Assembly (NCBI GenBank): GCA_029941825.1
Contig: JAPYTM010000013.1
Span: 1-13,800, forward strand
Reading direction: 5' to 3'
DNA length: 13,800 nt
Source: Candidatus Nitrosopumilus sp.
GTDB taxonomy: Archaea; Thermoproteota; Nitrososphaeria; Nitrososphaerales; Nitrosopumilaceae
Below, in pieces: positions 6,384 to 12,669 of this stretch (its first letter is position 1; every line of letters begins with the position of its first letter). The translations under genes were made by a program, and so were the position numbers. Under the pieces are notes generated by a model that made no database searches, was not told the origin of the DNA, and was given only the letters and a program-made list of their open reading frames with translations.

Positions 6384-6390
6384 ATATTTT
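6383..6390 (-). promoter_or_regulatory. TATA box of padR
   Basis: The minus strand reads AAAATATA, centred about 26 bp from the ATG at 6361, predicting a leaderless transcript. It abuts the palindrome directly. Confidence 0.55.
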
Positions 6391-6420
6391 AATATTTTCG
6401 TTATGCCTGCAAATTACTAC

Positions 6421-6428
6421 ATTTTTAA
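6421..6428 (+). promoter_or_regulatory. Possible TATA box of the sdh operon
   Basis: ATTTTTAA is centred about 32 bp before the sdhA ATG, so a TSS near 6451 and a 5-nt leader are predicted. It is a weak consensus match but the best placed one. Confidence 0.35.
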
Positions 6429-6455
6429 CCTGTTCAAAGCAAGTTTCACTGAAAA

Positions 6456-8168
6456 ATGACTGATTCTATAGAATTTGATCTAATAATTTGTGGTTCTGGT
6501 CTTGCTGGATTACGAGCAGCAATTGCTGCTGCAAAAAAAGGACCTCATCTAAAAATTGGTATTGTTTCAAAAGTACAGGTAATGCGTTCTCACTCTGTTT
6601 CTGCAGAAGGTGGAACAGCAGCAGTGCTTTTTGACGATGAAGGTGACACTATTGAATCTCACATTTATGATACTGTGAAAGGAAGCGATTTTCTTGCAGA
6701 TCAAGATGTTGCTGAAAGACTTTGTGTTGAAATACCAAAGGAAATTCATCAATTAGAACATTGGGGAATGCCATGGTCTAGACGAGAAAATGGTAGAATT
6801 GATCAACGTAACTTTGGTGGTTACAGTTTTCCAAGAGCAACTTATGCGTCTGATAAAGTTGGATTCTTTGAAATGCAAACTTTGTATGATACATGTCAAA
6901 AATTTGAAAATATTGAATATCTTAACGAATGGTTTGCAACATCAATAATTCATGATGGAAAAAGATTCATGGGACTTACTGCAATAGAATTATCATCTGG
7001 CACATTTTACACAATTAAAGGTAAAGCACTAATCATTGCAACTGGGGGTGCTGGAAGATTATACAGCTTTTCGACTTATGCCCTTTCATCAACTCCTGAT
7101 GGATTAGATATGGGGTTACGTGCTGGTATGGCTCTAAAAGATATGGAGTTTGTACAATTTCATCCAACCGGAATTTTACCCTCTGGAATTTTAATCACAG
7201 AAGGTGCAAGAGGTGAAGGTGGTTATCTACTTAACAACAAAGGTGAACGATTTATGAAAAATTATGCTGCAAGTAAAATGGAATTAGCTCCTCGTGATAT
7301 TGTATCAAGATCAATTATGACTGAAATTCAAGAAGGCCGTGGGTTCAAACATGAAACTGGAGTTGATTGTATGAAACTTGATATTCGACATCTTGGTGAT
7401 GAGAAGATTAAGGAAAAATTAGGTGGAATTAGAGAAATTTCTATTAAATTTTCTGGAATTGATCCTGCTAAAGATTTGCTTGACATTAGACCTGTTTGCC
7501 ACTATATGATGGGTGGACTACATACTGATATTGACGGTGCAACTGAAATTCAAGGTGTTTGGGCTGCTGGTGAGGCTGCATGTAATAGTGTTCATGGTTC
7601 AAATCGTTTAGGTGCAAATTCAACTTCAGAATGTATTGTTTGGGGTAAAATTACTGGTGAATTAGCAATTGAATACATTCAAAATAAAACAACATCAAAT
7701 CCATGGCCACATCATTTAGTTACTTTAGAAGAAAAAAGAATCTACGATGGAATATTCAGAGGAAATGGTGATGTTAATCCATATGAAATTAGACAAGAAC
7801 TTACTGATACTTTGAACAATAAAGCATATGTTTATAGAAATGAAACTGATCTTGTTGACGGTTTAAAGAAAGTTCGTGAATTAAAAAAACTTGCTTGGAA
7901 ACATGTTGATGATAAAGCAAAAGAATACAATACTAATTTTTCAAATGTCATGGAACTTGATTCCATGTTCCGAGTAGCAGAAATTGTATTACTTGGTGCA
8001 ATTAATAGAAAAGAATCACGTGGTGCACATTCAAGAACTGATTATCCTAAACGTGATGATGCAAACTTTTTACATCACACACTTGCTTATTATGATCCAA
8101 ATGAACCAATTATGAAAACTCATCCAGTAACAATTACTAAGTATCAGCCAGTGGAGAGAAAATATTAG
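6456..8168 (+). CDS. sdhA: Succinate dehydrogenase/fumarate reductase flavoprotein subunit
   Basis: 570 residues, the normal SdhA size. It oxidises succinate to fumarate at a covalently bound FAD in complex II of the TCA cycle. Motifs in order: dinucleotide loop GSGLAGLRAAIA (13-24); RSHSVSAEGG (44-53), where His46 matches the residue that carries the 8-alpha-histidyl FAD; ATGGAGRLY (195-203); QFHPTGI (234-240); GARGEGGYLLNNKGERF (250-266); APRDIVSRS (278-286), with Arg280 as the proton-transfer arginine; CHYMMGGL (348-355); and GSNRLGANS (381-389). All key residues are intact. L-aspartate oxidase is related but lacks this context. It is first in an A-C-D-B operon, and sdhC starts directly after its stop. 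In an ammonia oxidiser fixing carbon by the hydroxypropionate/hydroxybutyrate route, it would link succinate pools to the quinones. Confidence 0.96.
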   Translation: MTDSIEFDLIICGSGLAGLRAAIAAAKKGPHLKIGIVSKVQVMRSHSVSAEGGTAAVLFDDEGDTIESHIYDTVKGSDFLADQDVAERLCVEIPKEIHQLEHWGMPWSRRENGRIDQRNFGGYSFPRATYASDKVGFFEMQTLYDTCQKFENIEYLNEWFATSIIHDGKRFMGLTAIELSSGTFYTIKGKALIIATGGAGRLYSFSTYALSSTPDGLDMGLRAGMALKDMEFVQFHPTGILPSGILITEGARGEGGYLLNNKGERFMKNYAASKMELAPRDIVSRSIMTEIQEGRGFKHETGVDCMKLDIRHLGDEKIKEKLGGIREISIKFSGIDPAKDLLDIRPVCHYMMGGLHTDIDGATEIQGVWAAGEAACNSVHGSNRLGANSTSECIVWGKITGELAIEYIQNKTTSNPWPHHLVTLEEKRIYDGIFRGNGDVNPYEIRQELTDTLNNKAYVYRNETDLVDGLKKVRELKKLAWKHVDDKAKEYNTNFSNVMELDSMFRVAEIVLLGAINRKESRGAHSRTDYPKRDDANFLHHTLAYYDPNEPIMKTHPVTITKYQPVERKY

Positions 8169-8600
8169 ATGACTTCAGATGAACACAAAGAAGGTATTCG
8201 TGGAATGGCCAATCCTAGTAGATATGGAATTGAAAGAGTAGCATATCTGTTAATGCGATTAAGTGGATTAGGGTTGTTAGCATATTTTGTAGCTCACATT
8301 TATGAAACAAGTAATATTTTAAGAGGGCAAGTAGGGTGGGATGAATTTTTAGAACTAACTCAAACTACAGAAGGACATATTTTTTTAACCGTGGTAATTG
8401 GGATGTGTGTATTTCATACTGTTAATGGAGTTAGAGTAATGTTAGGACATGGTGGAGTTGGTGTAGGTAAACCTACTAGACCTGATTACCCATATGATCC
8501 TGCATCTCAAAATTATAGGCATAAAATAGGAATCTATTCTGCAATTGTTCTTGCAGCTGCTGCAATGATGTATGGATTAGCGGTAATGTTTGGTGAATAA
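8169..8600 (+). CDS. sdhC: Succinate dehydrogenase membrane anchor, cytochrome b subunit
   Basis: 143 residues with three membrane spans at about 24-46, 70-92 and 120-141. The first span begins RVAYLLMRLSGLGLLAYFVAHI, the arginine/serine/histidine pattern of SdhC-type anchors: Arg30 and Ser32 near the quinone site and His43 at the span end. His83 in VFHTVNGVRV is the likely axial haem b ligand. The ATG follows the sdhA TAG without a gap, and GGAG lies 12 bases upstream. Met13 is an alternative start, since the first 12 residues are polar. The naming of the two anchors as C and D is by position and similarity of layout. The role as membrane anchor in complex II is well supported by the operon. 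Confidence 0.88.
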   Translation: MTSDEHKEGIRGMANPSRYGIERVAYLLMRLSGLGLLAYFVAHIYETSNILRGQVGWDEFLELTQTTEGHIFLTVVIGMCVFHTVNGVRVMLGHGGVGVGKPTRPDYPYDPASQNYRHKIGIYSAIVLAAAAMMYGLAVMFGE

Positions 8601-8601
8601 T

Positions 8602-8946
8602 ATGAGAGAAAGTACAATTATGAAAATCCATTATGGTACTGCTTTAGCTGCAGTTGCATTAGTTGCAGTTCATATTTTGATGCGTCTTACACAGGGATTT
8701 GCAGAATCTTTAGAATATGAAAGTGTTCTTGCAAATTACAAATTTATTCCATATGCTATAATGTTAGAATTAATATTGATTTTACTTTCAGTTCATGGAT
8801 TTAATGGTCTGCGAGTTATTTTGTTAGAATTAAAACAAGGAAAAACATATGAAAAAGCTGTTTCGTATGGCTGCTTTGCAGCAATGATTGGATTAATAGT
8901 ATATGGTTCAAGAACAATTATTATGACTAACATGGGAATGATTTAG
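8602..8946 (+). CDS. sdhD: Succinate dehydrogenase membrane anchor subunit
   Basis: 114 residues from ATG 8602, one base after the sdhC stop. The frame is open back to a TTG at 8590, but that would overlap sdhC, and GGTGA at 8592-8596 is a plausible ribosome binding site for the ATG. It is predicted to have three hydrophobic spans (about 11-28, 49-71, 86-104). Histidines at 24 and 65 sit within or near spans; SVHGFNGLRVILLE (63-76) parallels the FHTVNGVRVML stretch of SdhC, suggesting the two anchors are related and that His65 is a haem or quinone-site residue. Met7 is another possible start. It is too diverged for a family call alone; the place in the operon decides it. Confidence 0.82.
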   Translation: MRESTIMKIHYGTALAAVALVAVHILMRLTQGFAESLEYESVLANYKFIPYAIMLELILILLSVHGFNGLRVILLELKQGKTYEKAVSYGCFAAMIGLIVYGSRTIIMTNMGMI

Positions 8947-8948
8947 AA

Positions 8949-9716
8949 TTGGCCCAAGTATCAAGTATTGCAGATGAACAAACATCGACACCAGTATCTT
9001 CTTCAAAATCAATTACACTTAGAATTTCAAGATATAATCCTAAACATGATGAGTCTAGTCAATTCATGGAATTTTCTGTTCCATATGAGAAATGGACTAC
9101 TGTTTTAGAAGCAATTCTTGAAGTCAAAAAACACTTTGATCATTCAGTAGCTGTTCGTTATTCTTGTAGACAAGCTACATGTGGTTCATGTGGGATGATG
9201 ATTAATGGAAAACCAAGACTTGCATGTTTTACAAAAATTAGTGAATTAAACTCAAATGTTATCACTGTTGAACCAATGAATAATTTTCCAATAATTCGTG
9301 ATTTAGCAGTAAAATTTGAAAGATTATTTGACTCTCACCATAAAATCAAACCTTATCTTATTCGAGATGATTCGGAACTTGAATCTGATGAACGAGAATT
9401 CTTACAATCTCCAAAAGAAGTAGAACAATACATCCAATTTGCTAATTGCATTAAATGTGGTTTGTGTAATTCTGCATGTCCCACTATGGCAACAGATTCT
9501 TCATTTGTTGGACCTCAAGCATTAGCTCAAGCATATCGATATGTTGCTGATAGTAGAGATAAGGGAAAAGATACTAGACTAAAAATTATTGATGAATCTC
9601 ATGGTATATGGAGATGTCATTTTGCTGGCTCATGTAGTCAAGTATGTCCAAAAGGTGTTGATCCTGCAATGGGAATTCAATTACTTCGAGGATATTTGTT
9701 AGGGTTTAGAAGTTAA
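8949..9716 (+). CDS. sdhB: Succinate dehydrogenase iron-sulfur subunit
   Basis: 255 residues from a TTG start two bases after the sdhD stop. The next Met (40) would remove the first beta strand (ITLRISRYNP), so TTG is preferred. It carries electrons from FAD to quinone through three clusters. The N-terminal plant-ferredoxin domain has SCRQATCGSCG and the LACFT Cys (ligands Cys73, 78, 81, 93). The C-terminal domain has CIKCGLCNSACP (Cys167, 170, 173, 177) and CHFAGSCSQVCPKGVDP (Cys223, 229, 233). This gives the classic [2Fe-2S], [4Fe-4S] and [3Fe-4S] set, not the extra-Cys arrangement of Sulfolobus-type SdhB. E. coli has Asp at the third [2Fe-2S] ligand, where this protein has Cys81. The first 20 residues are a Ser/Thr-rich extension. 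Its stop codon overlaps that of the opposite-strand MIP18-like gene. Confidence 0.95.
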   Translation: MAQVSSIADEQTSTPVSSSKSITLRISRYNPKHDESSQFMEFSVPYEKWTTVLEAILEVKKHFDHSVAVRYSCRQATCGSCGMMINGKPRLACFTKISELNSNVITVEPMNNFPIIRDLAVKFERLFDSHHKIKPYLIRDDSELESDEREFLQSPKEVEQYIQFANCIKCGLCNSACPTMATDSSFVGPQALAQAYRYVADSRDKGKDTRLKIIDESHGIWRCHFAGSCSQVCPKGVDPAMGIQLLRGYLLGFRS

Positions 9717-10036
9717 CCTAATTTTTTTGGGTTTGGGCTATTGTTTACTTGATTGTTAATTTGTTCTGCCATAAAGTGATTTGAAACATTTACTTTAACA
9801 TCATCAACTCCATCTACCTTCAAAAGATAATCATGAACATCTTGACAAATCTTAAAACCAAAAACTGCTGGACAGAATGGACTAGTTAGATGTAAATCAA
9901 CTTTAACATTGCTATCGGTGATGTCAACTTCATCAATTAATTCTAATTCAACAATCGATGTGTTGATTTCTGGATCTACAATCTTTGATAACTCATCAAA
10001 GATTTTTACTCGTAGCAGTTTGATGTCTTGACTCAT
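9713..10036 (-). CDS. MIP18/DUF59 family protein (Fe-S cluster assembly type)
   Basis: 107 residues from the preferred ATG at 10036. The frame is open to an ATG at 10069, but that stretch holds the TATA box centred about 25 bp upstream of 10036, so the longer form is unlikely. The domain matches MIP18/SufT/PaaD: VDPEINTSIVELELI (20-34), with the DPE motif, and LTSPFCPAVFGFKI (50-63), with the conserved Thr51 and Cys55-Pro. Members help mature Fe-S proteins, so lying tail to tail with sdhB is suggestive though not proof. The last 25 residues are an Asn-rich tail without known function. The Mrp/ApbC ATPase partner is not in the window. The family is secure; the role is inferred. Confidence 0.82.
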   Translation of the reverse strand: MSQDIKLLRVKIFDELSKIVDPEINTSIVELELIDEVDITDSNVKVDLHLTSPFCPAVFGFKICQDVHDYLLKVDGVDDVKVNVSNHFMAEQINNQVNNSPNPKKLG

Positions 10037-10045
10037 GTGTGCACA

Positions 10046-10057
10046 AGCATCGATGCT
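10046..10057. promoter_or_regulatory. 12-bp palindrome beside the shared TATA box
   Basis: AGCATCGATGCT is a perfect 12-bp palindrome sharing its last base with the TATA tract. For the MIP18-like gene it lies between TATA and TSS, a repressor position. For argH it lies just upstream of TATA, where the BRE or an activator would sit. The operator role is speculative. Confidence 0.35.
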
Positions 10058-10064
10058 ATATATA
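10057..10064. promoter_or_regulatory. Single symmetrical TATA box serving two divergent genes
   Basis: TATATATA is centred at 10060.5. The minus-strand ATG (10036) and the plus-strand ATG (10086) each lie about 25 bp away. A TSS about 26 bp from the box therefore falls on each start codon. No other good TATA element was found for either gene. Confidence 0.6.
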
Positions 10065-10085
10065 ACCATTTTAGAATCTTATGTA

Positions 10086-11546
10086 ATGTATCGTTCTCGT
10101 CTTGATAATGATTTGAGTGATATTACTTTAGATTATGTTTCATCCATAAATGATGATTCTGAAATTGCACTTTATGATATTGTTGGAAGTCAAGCTCACA
10201 CTTTGATGTTGTATCAAAATAACATCATAACAAAAAATGATGCAAAAAAAATTTTATCATCTTTAGAATCTTTAAAAAAAGAAAAATTTGATACGTCATC
10301 TGGAGCAGAAGATATTCATGAATTAATTGAATCATTAGTTATCAAAAAAGCTGGTATGGCAAGTGGAGGAAAAATGCATACTGCAAGATCACGTAATGAT
10401 CAGGTTGTTTTAGATATTCGAATGAAACTTAGAGATGACATCAATATTATTTGTAATTGCCTTTTAGATATGATAGAATCCCTTGTTTCTGTGGCTAAAA
10501 ATCACCAAAAAACAATCATGCCCCTTTACACTCATCTTCAACAAGCTCAAGCAGGTCTATTTTCTCATTATCTTTTAGCTCATGCTGATGTTTTGTACAG
10601 AGATTTTCAACGACTTTATGGAACTTTTGAACGAGTAAACCAAAGCCCACTTGGCGCAGGACCTGTTGGTGGTACAAGTATCCCAATTGATAGACATAGC
10701 ACTGCAAAGATGTTAGGTTTTGATGGTGTAGTTGAGAACTCTATTGATGCAACAAGTACACGTGATTTTGTCGCAGAATATGTTGCAATGATTTCAATAA
10801 TGATGACTAATCTAAGCAAGATATCTGAAGATTTTGTAATTTGGTCTACATCTGAATTTTCTTTTATAGAACTTGCTGATGAATTTACATCCCCTTCAAG
10901 TGTAATGCCCCAAAAGAAAAATCCAGATATTTTAGAATTGACAAGAGGTAAAACTGCTGAAGTAATAGGAAATCTAACTGCAATTTTAACCACCATCAAA
11001 GGTTTAGCATCTGGTTATGGACGTGATTTACAACAAATCAAATCATCCATTTGGTCTACATCTAAAATATCTATTAATGCACTATTAATTTTAAAATCAA
11101 TTATTCTTACTTTGAAAGTTAATGAAAAACAAATGAAAAAAGTTACAGAATCAAGTAATCTAATTGCATTAGATATAGCTGAAAAATTAGTTCAAGAAGG
11201 AATTCCATTTAGAGTAACACACAAAATTTCAGGTATCTTGGTTCAATTAGCACATCAATCAAAAAAACCTATTTCGAAGTTAACTCCCACAGAAATTAAA
11301 AAATCAGTGATTGATACAAAAGTTGATCCAAAAATTGTTTCAAAAATAATCTCTTCTACTACCGTTATTTCTTCCTTAAAAGATAGAAAATCTTATGGTT
11401 CTTCAGGATATGACGAACAAAAACGAATGATTTCTGATAGATCTCAAAAGATTAACGATTGTCGAATCAGTATAACTAAACGAGAAAATAAAATCAATTC
11501 ATCTATTGAAGATTTACAAAAACAAATTGATGAAATTATTCAATAA
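10086..11546 (+). CDS. argH: Argininosuccinate lyase
   Basis: 486 residues from ATG 10086. The frame is open back to 10035, but the extra codons cross the shared TATA box, and ArgH proteins normally start with a short lead such as xxRSRLDND. It cleaves argininosuccinate to arginine and fumarate, the last step of arginine synthesis. Superfamily signatures are SGGKMHTARSRNDQV (93-107), MPLYTHLQQAQ (145-155) with catalytic His150, GAGPVGGTSIPIDR (190-203), and SPSSVMPQKKNPD (269-281) with the catalytic serine loop. The C-terminal part (about 370-486) has the usual helical domain, with a Lys-rich end. Length is slightly above the family norm of 460-470. No other arginine gene is adjacent. The fumarate released is the product of the neighbouring succinate dehydrogenase, but this is probably coincidence. 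Confidence 0.95.
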   Translation: MYRSRLDNDLSDITLDYVSSINDDSEIALYDIVGSQAHTLMLYQNNIITKNDAKKILSSLESLKKEKFDTSSGAEDIHELIESLVIKKAGMASGGKMHTARSRNDQVVLDIRMKLRDDINIICNCLLDMIESLVSVAKNHQKTIMPLYTHLQQAQAGLFSHYLLAHADVLYRDFQRLYGTFERVNQSPLGAGPVGGTSIPIDRHSTAKMLGFDGVVENSIDATSTRDFVAEYVAMISIMMTNLSKISEDFVIWSTSEFSFIELADEFTSPSSVMPQKKNPDILELTRGKTAEVIGNLTAILTTIKGLASGYGRDLQQIKSSIWSTSKISINALLILKSIILTLKVNEKQMKKVTESSNLIALDIAEKLVQEGIPFRVTHKISGILVQLAHQSKKPISKLTPTEIKKSVIDTKVDPKIVSKIISSTTVISSLKDRKSYGSSGYDEQKRMISDRSQKINDCRISITKRENKINSSIEDLQKQIDEIIQ

Positions 11547-11566
11547 TTAAAGTAAAGAAGAGGGAG

Positions 11567-11640
11567 CGGGTCTAGAGGGATTCGGACCCTCGACAACCGG
11601 ATTAAAAGTCCGGTGCGCTACCTGGCTGCGCCATAGACCC
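11567..11640 (-). tRNA. tRNA-Lys (anticodon UUU)
   Basis: Read on the minus strand, all arms pair. The acceptor is GGGTCTA/TAGACCC. The D stem is GCGC/GCGC with GG in the loop. The anticodon stem CCGGA/TCCGG closes loop CTTTTAA, with anticodon TTT. The variable loop is TTGTC. The T stem GAGGG/CCCTC has loop TCCGAAT. The discriminator is G and CCA is not encoded. It is 74 nt with no intron. It converges on argH, with 20 bp between the argH stop and the tRNA 3' end. Confidence 0.96.
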
Positions 11641-11660
11641 ACAAAAAAAATTGTTTTCGC

Positions 11661-11670
11661 GTATAATTTA
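11661..11670 (-). promoter_or_regulatory. Box A (TATA) of tRNA-Lys
   Basis: The minus strand reads TAAATTATAC, centred about 26 bp before the tRNA 5' end at 11640, the expected distance. Confidence 0.55.
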
Positions 11671-11702
11671 GTCTTTTACAAATTTACCTGTTCTGACAGA
11701 AA

Positions 11703-11710
11703 CTTTTAAT
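11703..11710 (+). promoter_or_regulatory. Box A (TATA) of tRNA-Asp
   Basis: CTTTTAAT is centred about 30 bp before the tRNA 5' end at 11737, giving a short leader to be trimmed by RNase P. Confidence 0.45.
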
Positions 11711-11736
11711 CTGGGATTTTGATTCATACTACTTGT

Positions 11737-11814
11737 GCCCTTGTAGTATAGCCCGGTCTAGAATTCGGCCCTGTCACGGCTGAGACGCGTGTTCAAATCC
11801 CGCCGAGGGCGCCA
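11737..11814 (+). tRNA. tRNA-Asp (anticodon GUC), CCA encoded, two helix mismatches
   Basis: The acceptor GCCCTTG/CGAGGGC pairs fully, with one G-U. The anticodon stem CGGCC/GGCTG closes loop CTGTCAC with anticodon GTC. The discriminator is G (11811), the archaeal Asp identity base, followed by CCA (11812-11814). Two internal positions do not pair: A12-A23 in the D stem (GTAT against GAAT) and U52-C62 in the T stem (GCGTG against CCCGC). The variable loop has 4 nt and the D loop is long (11 nt, GG present). The T loop is TTCAAAT. The mature part without CCA is 75 nt. The isotype is certain. The mismatches may be real, edited or sequence errors. Confidence 0.9.
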
Positions 11815-11843
11815 TTATCTCTTCTATTTGTATCTGAGATCTG

Positions 11844-11848
11844 TTTTT
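11844..11848 (+). terminator. T5 run downstream of tRNA-Asp
   Basis: TTTTT lies 30 bases past the CCA within a generally T-rich stretch. It is the only plus-strand run of five or more Ts close behind the tRNA. It is a plausible oligo-U terminator with no hairpin. Confidence 0.35.
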
Positions 11849-11918
11849 AGCCCGATCAAAACTAAATTTTTTGATTATGATAATAAAAAATGGAATGACT
11901 GACTTTCTATCTTACAAT

Positions 11919-11929
11919 AATATTAAAAT
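11919..11929 (+). promoter_or_regulatory. TATA box of the coiled-coil/HemA-like unit
   Basis: AATATTAAAAT is centred about 29 bp before the ATG at 11953, predicting a leader of 0-3 nt. This supports the ATG at 11953 over the TTG at 11950. Confidence 0.45.
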
Positions 11930-11952
11930 TCAGGCAATTTTAGTAATTTTTG

Positions 11953-12669
11953 ATGTCTGAAGATAAAATAGAACCTAATGTGAAAGAAAAATCTACAGAT
12001 AATTCAACATCAAAAAAATCATCTATGGAGAAAACAGCAAAAACAAAATCTGCTAAAATAGTAGATGAAACAAAAGCCGCATTTGATGCAGCAATAAAAT
12101 CTGAATCTGCAGCTAAAGCCGCAGAAGATGCAGAAGCTGTAGCAAAAAAAGCTATTGCAAAAGCAACAGCCGCAAAAATAGAAGCAGAAAAAGCAGCAGA
12201 AGAAGAATACAAAGCAATTGCTGATGAAGTGAAAGCAGATGTTGCCAAGAAAACTAATTATACGTTTAAGCGACAAGGTGAAGAAATTTTCAAACGAGAG
12301 ATGGGTGAGCCTGAATTCTTTTTAGATAAAAAAGACCGATTTTTACGACCCATTCTTTCAGCAGATGAACAAGAATCCCTTACAAGAAAAGCTGAAATTC
12401 CACAAGATCAAACTCCTTCTTATGTTCCTGAACATGTTCTGAGTCCAGAATATGGTGGAGTTTCAAATTATGAACGTGAAGTCAGTATATTTTTGAAAGA
12501 TGCTAAACAAAGATTTGAAAAATTAAAAAATGATCCAGAGACTACTAAACAACAAACTCAAGAAGCTCAGAATGAAATTACTTATTTAGAATCAATACAT
12601 GAAAATTTTTTCATTGGGATGAATGTTTTCCGAACAGCTAAAGGTGGACGGGACAAAATCAAAGTATAA
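11953..12669 (+). CDS. Uncharacterised Ala/Lys-rich coiled-coil protein
   Basis: 238 residues from ATG 11953; the codon before it, TTG, is also in frame but less likely. I do not recognise a family. Residues 1-35 are Lys/Ser/Thr-rich and probably disordered. Residues 36-100 are almost only Ala, Lys, Glu and Asp (for example AAKAAEDAEAVAKKAIAKA) and would form a long charged helix or coiled coil. Residues 101-170 are of normal composition with Pro and aromatic residues (GEPEFFLDKKDRFLRPIL, 118-135) and look folded. Residues 170-238 hold another predicted helix pair (NYEREVSIFLKDAKQRFEKL; TQEAQNEITYLESIHENFF). There are no Cys, no signal peptide and no membrane span. It overlaps the start of the glutamyl-tRNA reductase-like gene by 1 nt (TAATG), so the two are translated from one message and may form a complex. 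Confidence 0.7.
   Translation: MSEDKIEPNVKEKSTDNSTSKKSSMEKTAKTKSAKIVDETKAAFDAAIKSESAAKAAEDAEAVAKKAIAKATAAKIEAEKAAEEEYKAIADEVKADVAKKTNYTFKRQGEEIFKREMGEPEFFLDKKDRFLRPILSADEQESLTRKAEIPQDQTPSYVPEHVLSPEYGGVSNYEREVSIFLKDAKQRFEKLKNDPETTKQQTQEAQNEITYLESIHENFFIGMNVFRTAKGGRDKIKV

Noticed and set aside
10035..10085. Upstream ATG extension of argH by 17 residues
   Set aside because: The extension crosses the shared TATA box and overlaps the MIP18-like start; ArgH proteins begin near the RSRLDND segment.
11855..11875. Stem ATCAAAA/TTTTGAT as a hairpin terminator or riboswitch
   Set aside because: It is a seven-pair AT-only stem with no following T-run; the likely chance occurrence in AT-rich DNA is high.
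11940..12276. Minus-strand frames rich in Ala/Phe/Ser or Cys/Phe opposite the coiled-coil gene
   Set aside because: They are the direct reflection of repeated GCA and AAA codons on the plus strand. The apparent Cys-rich protein has no motif spacing.
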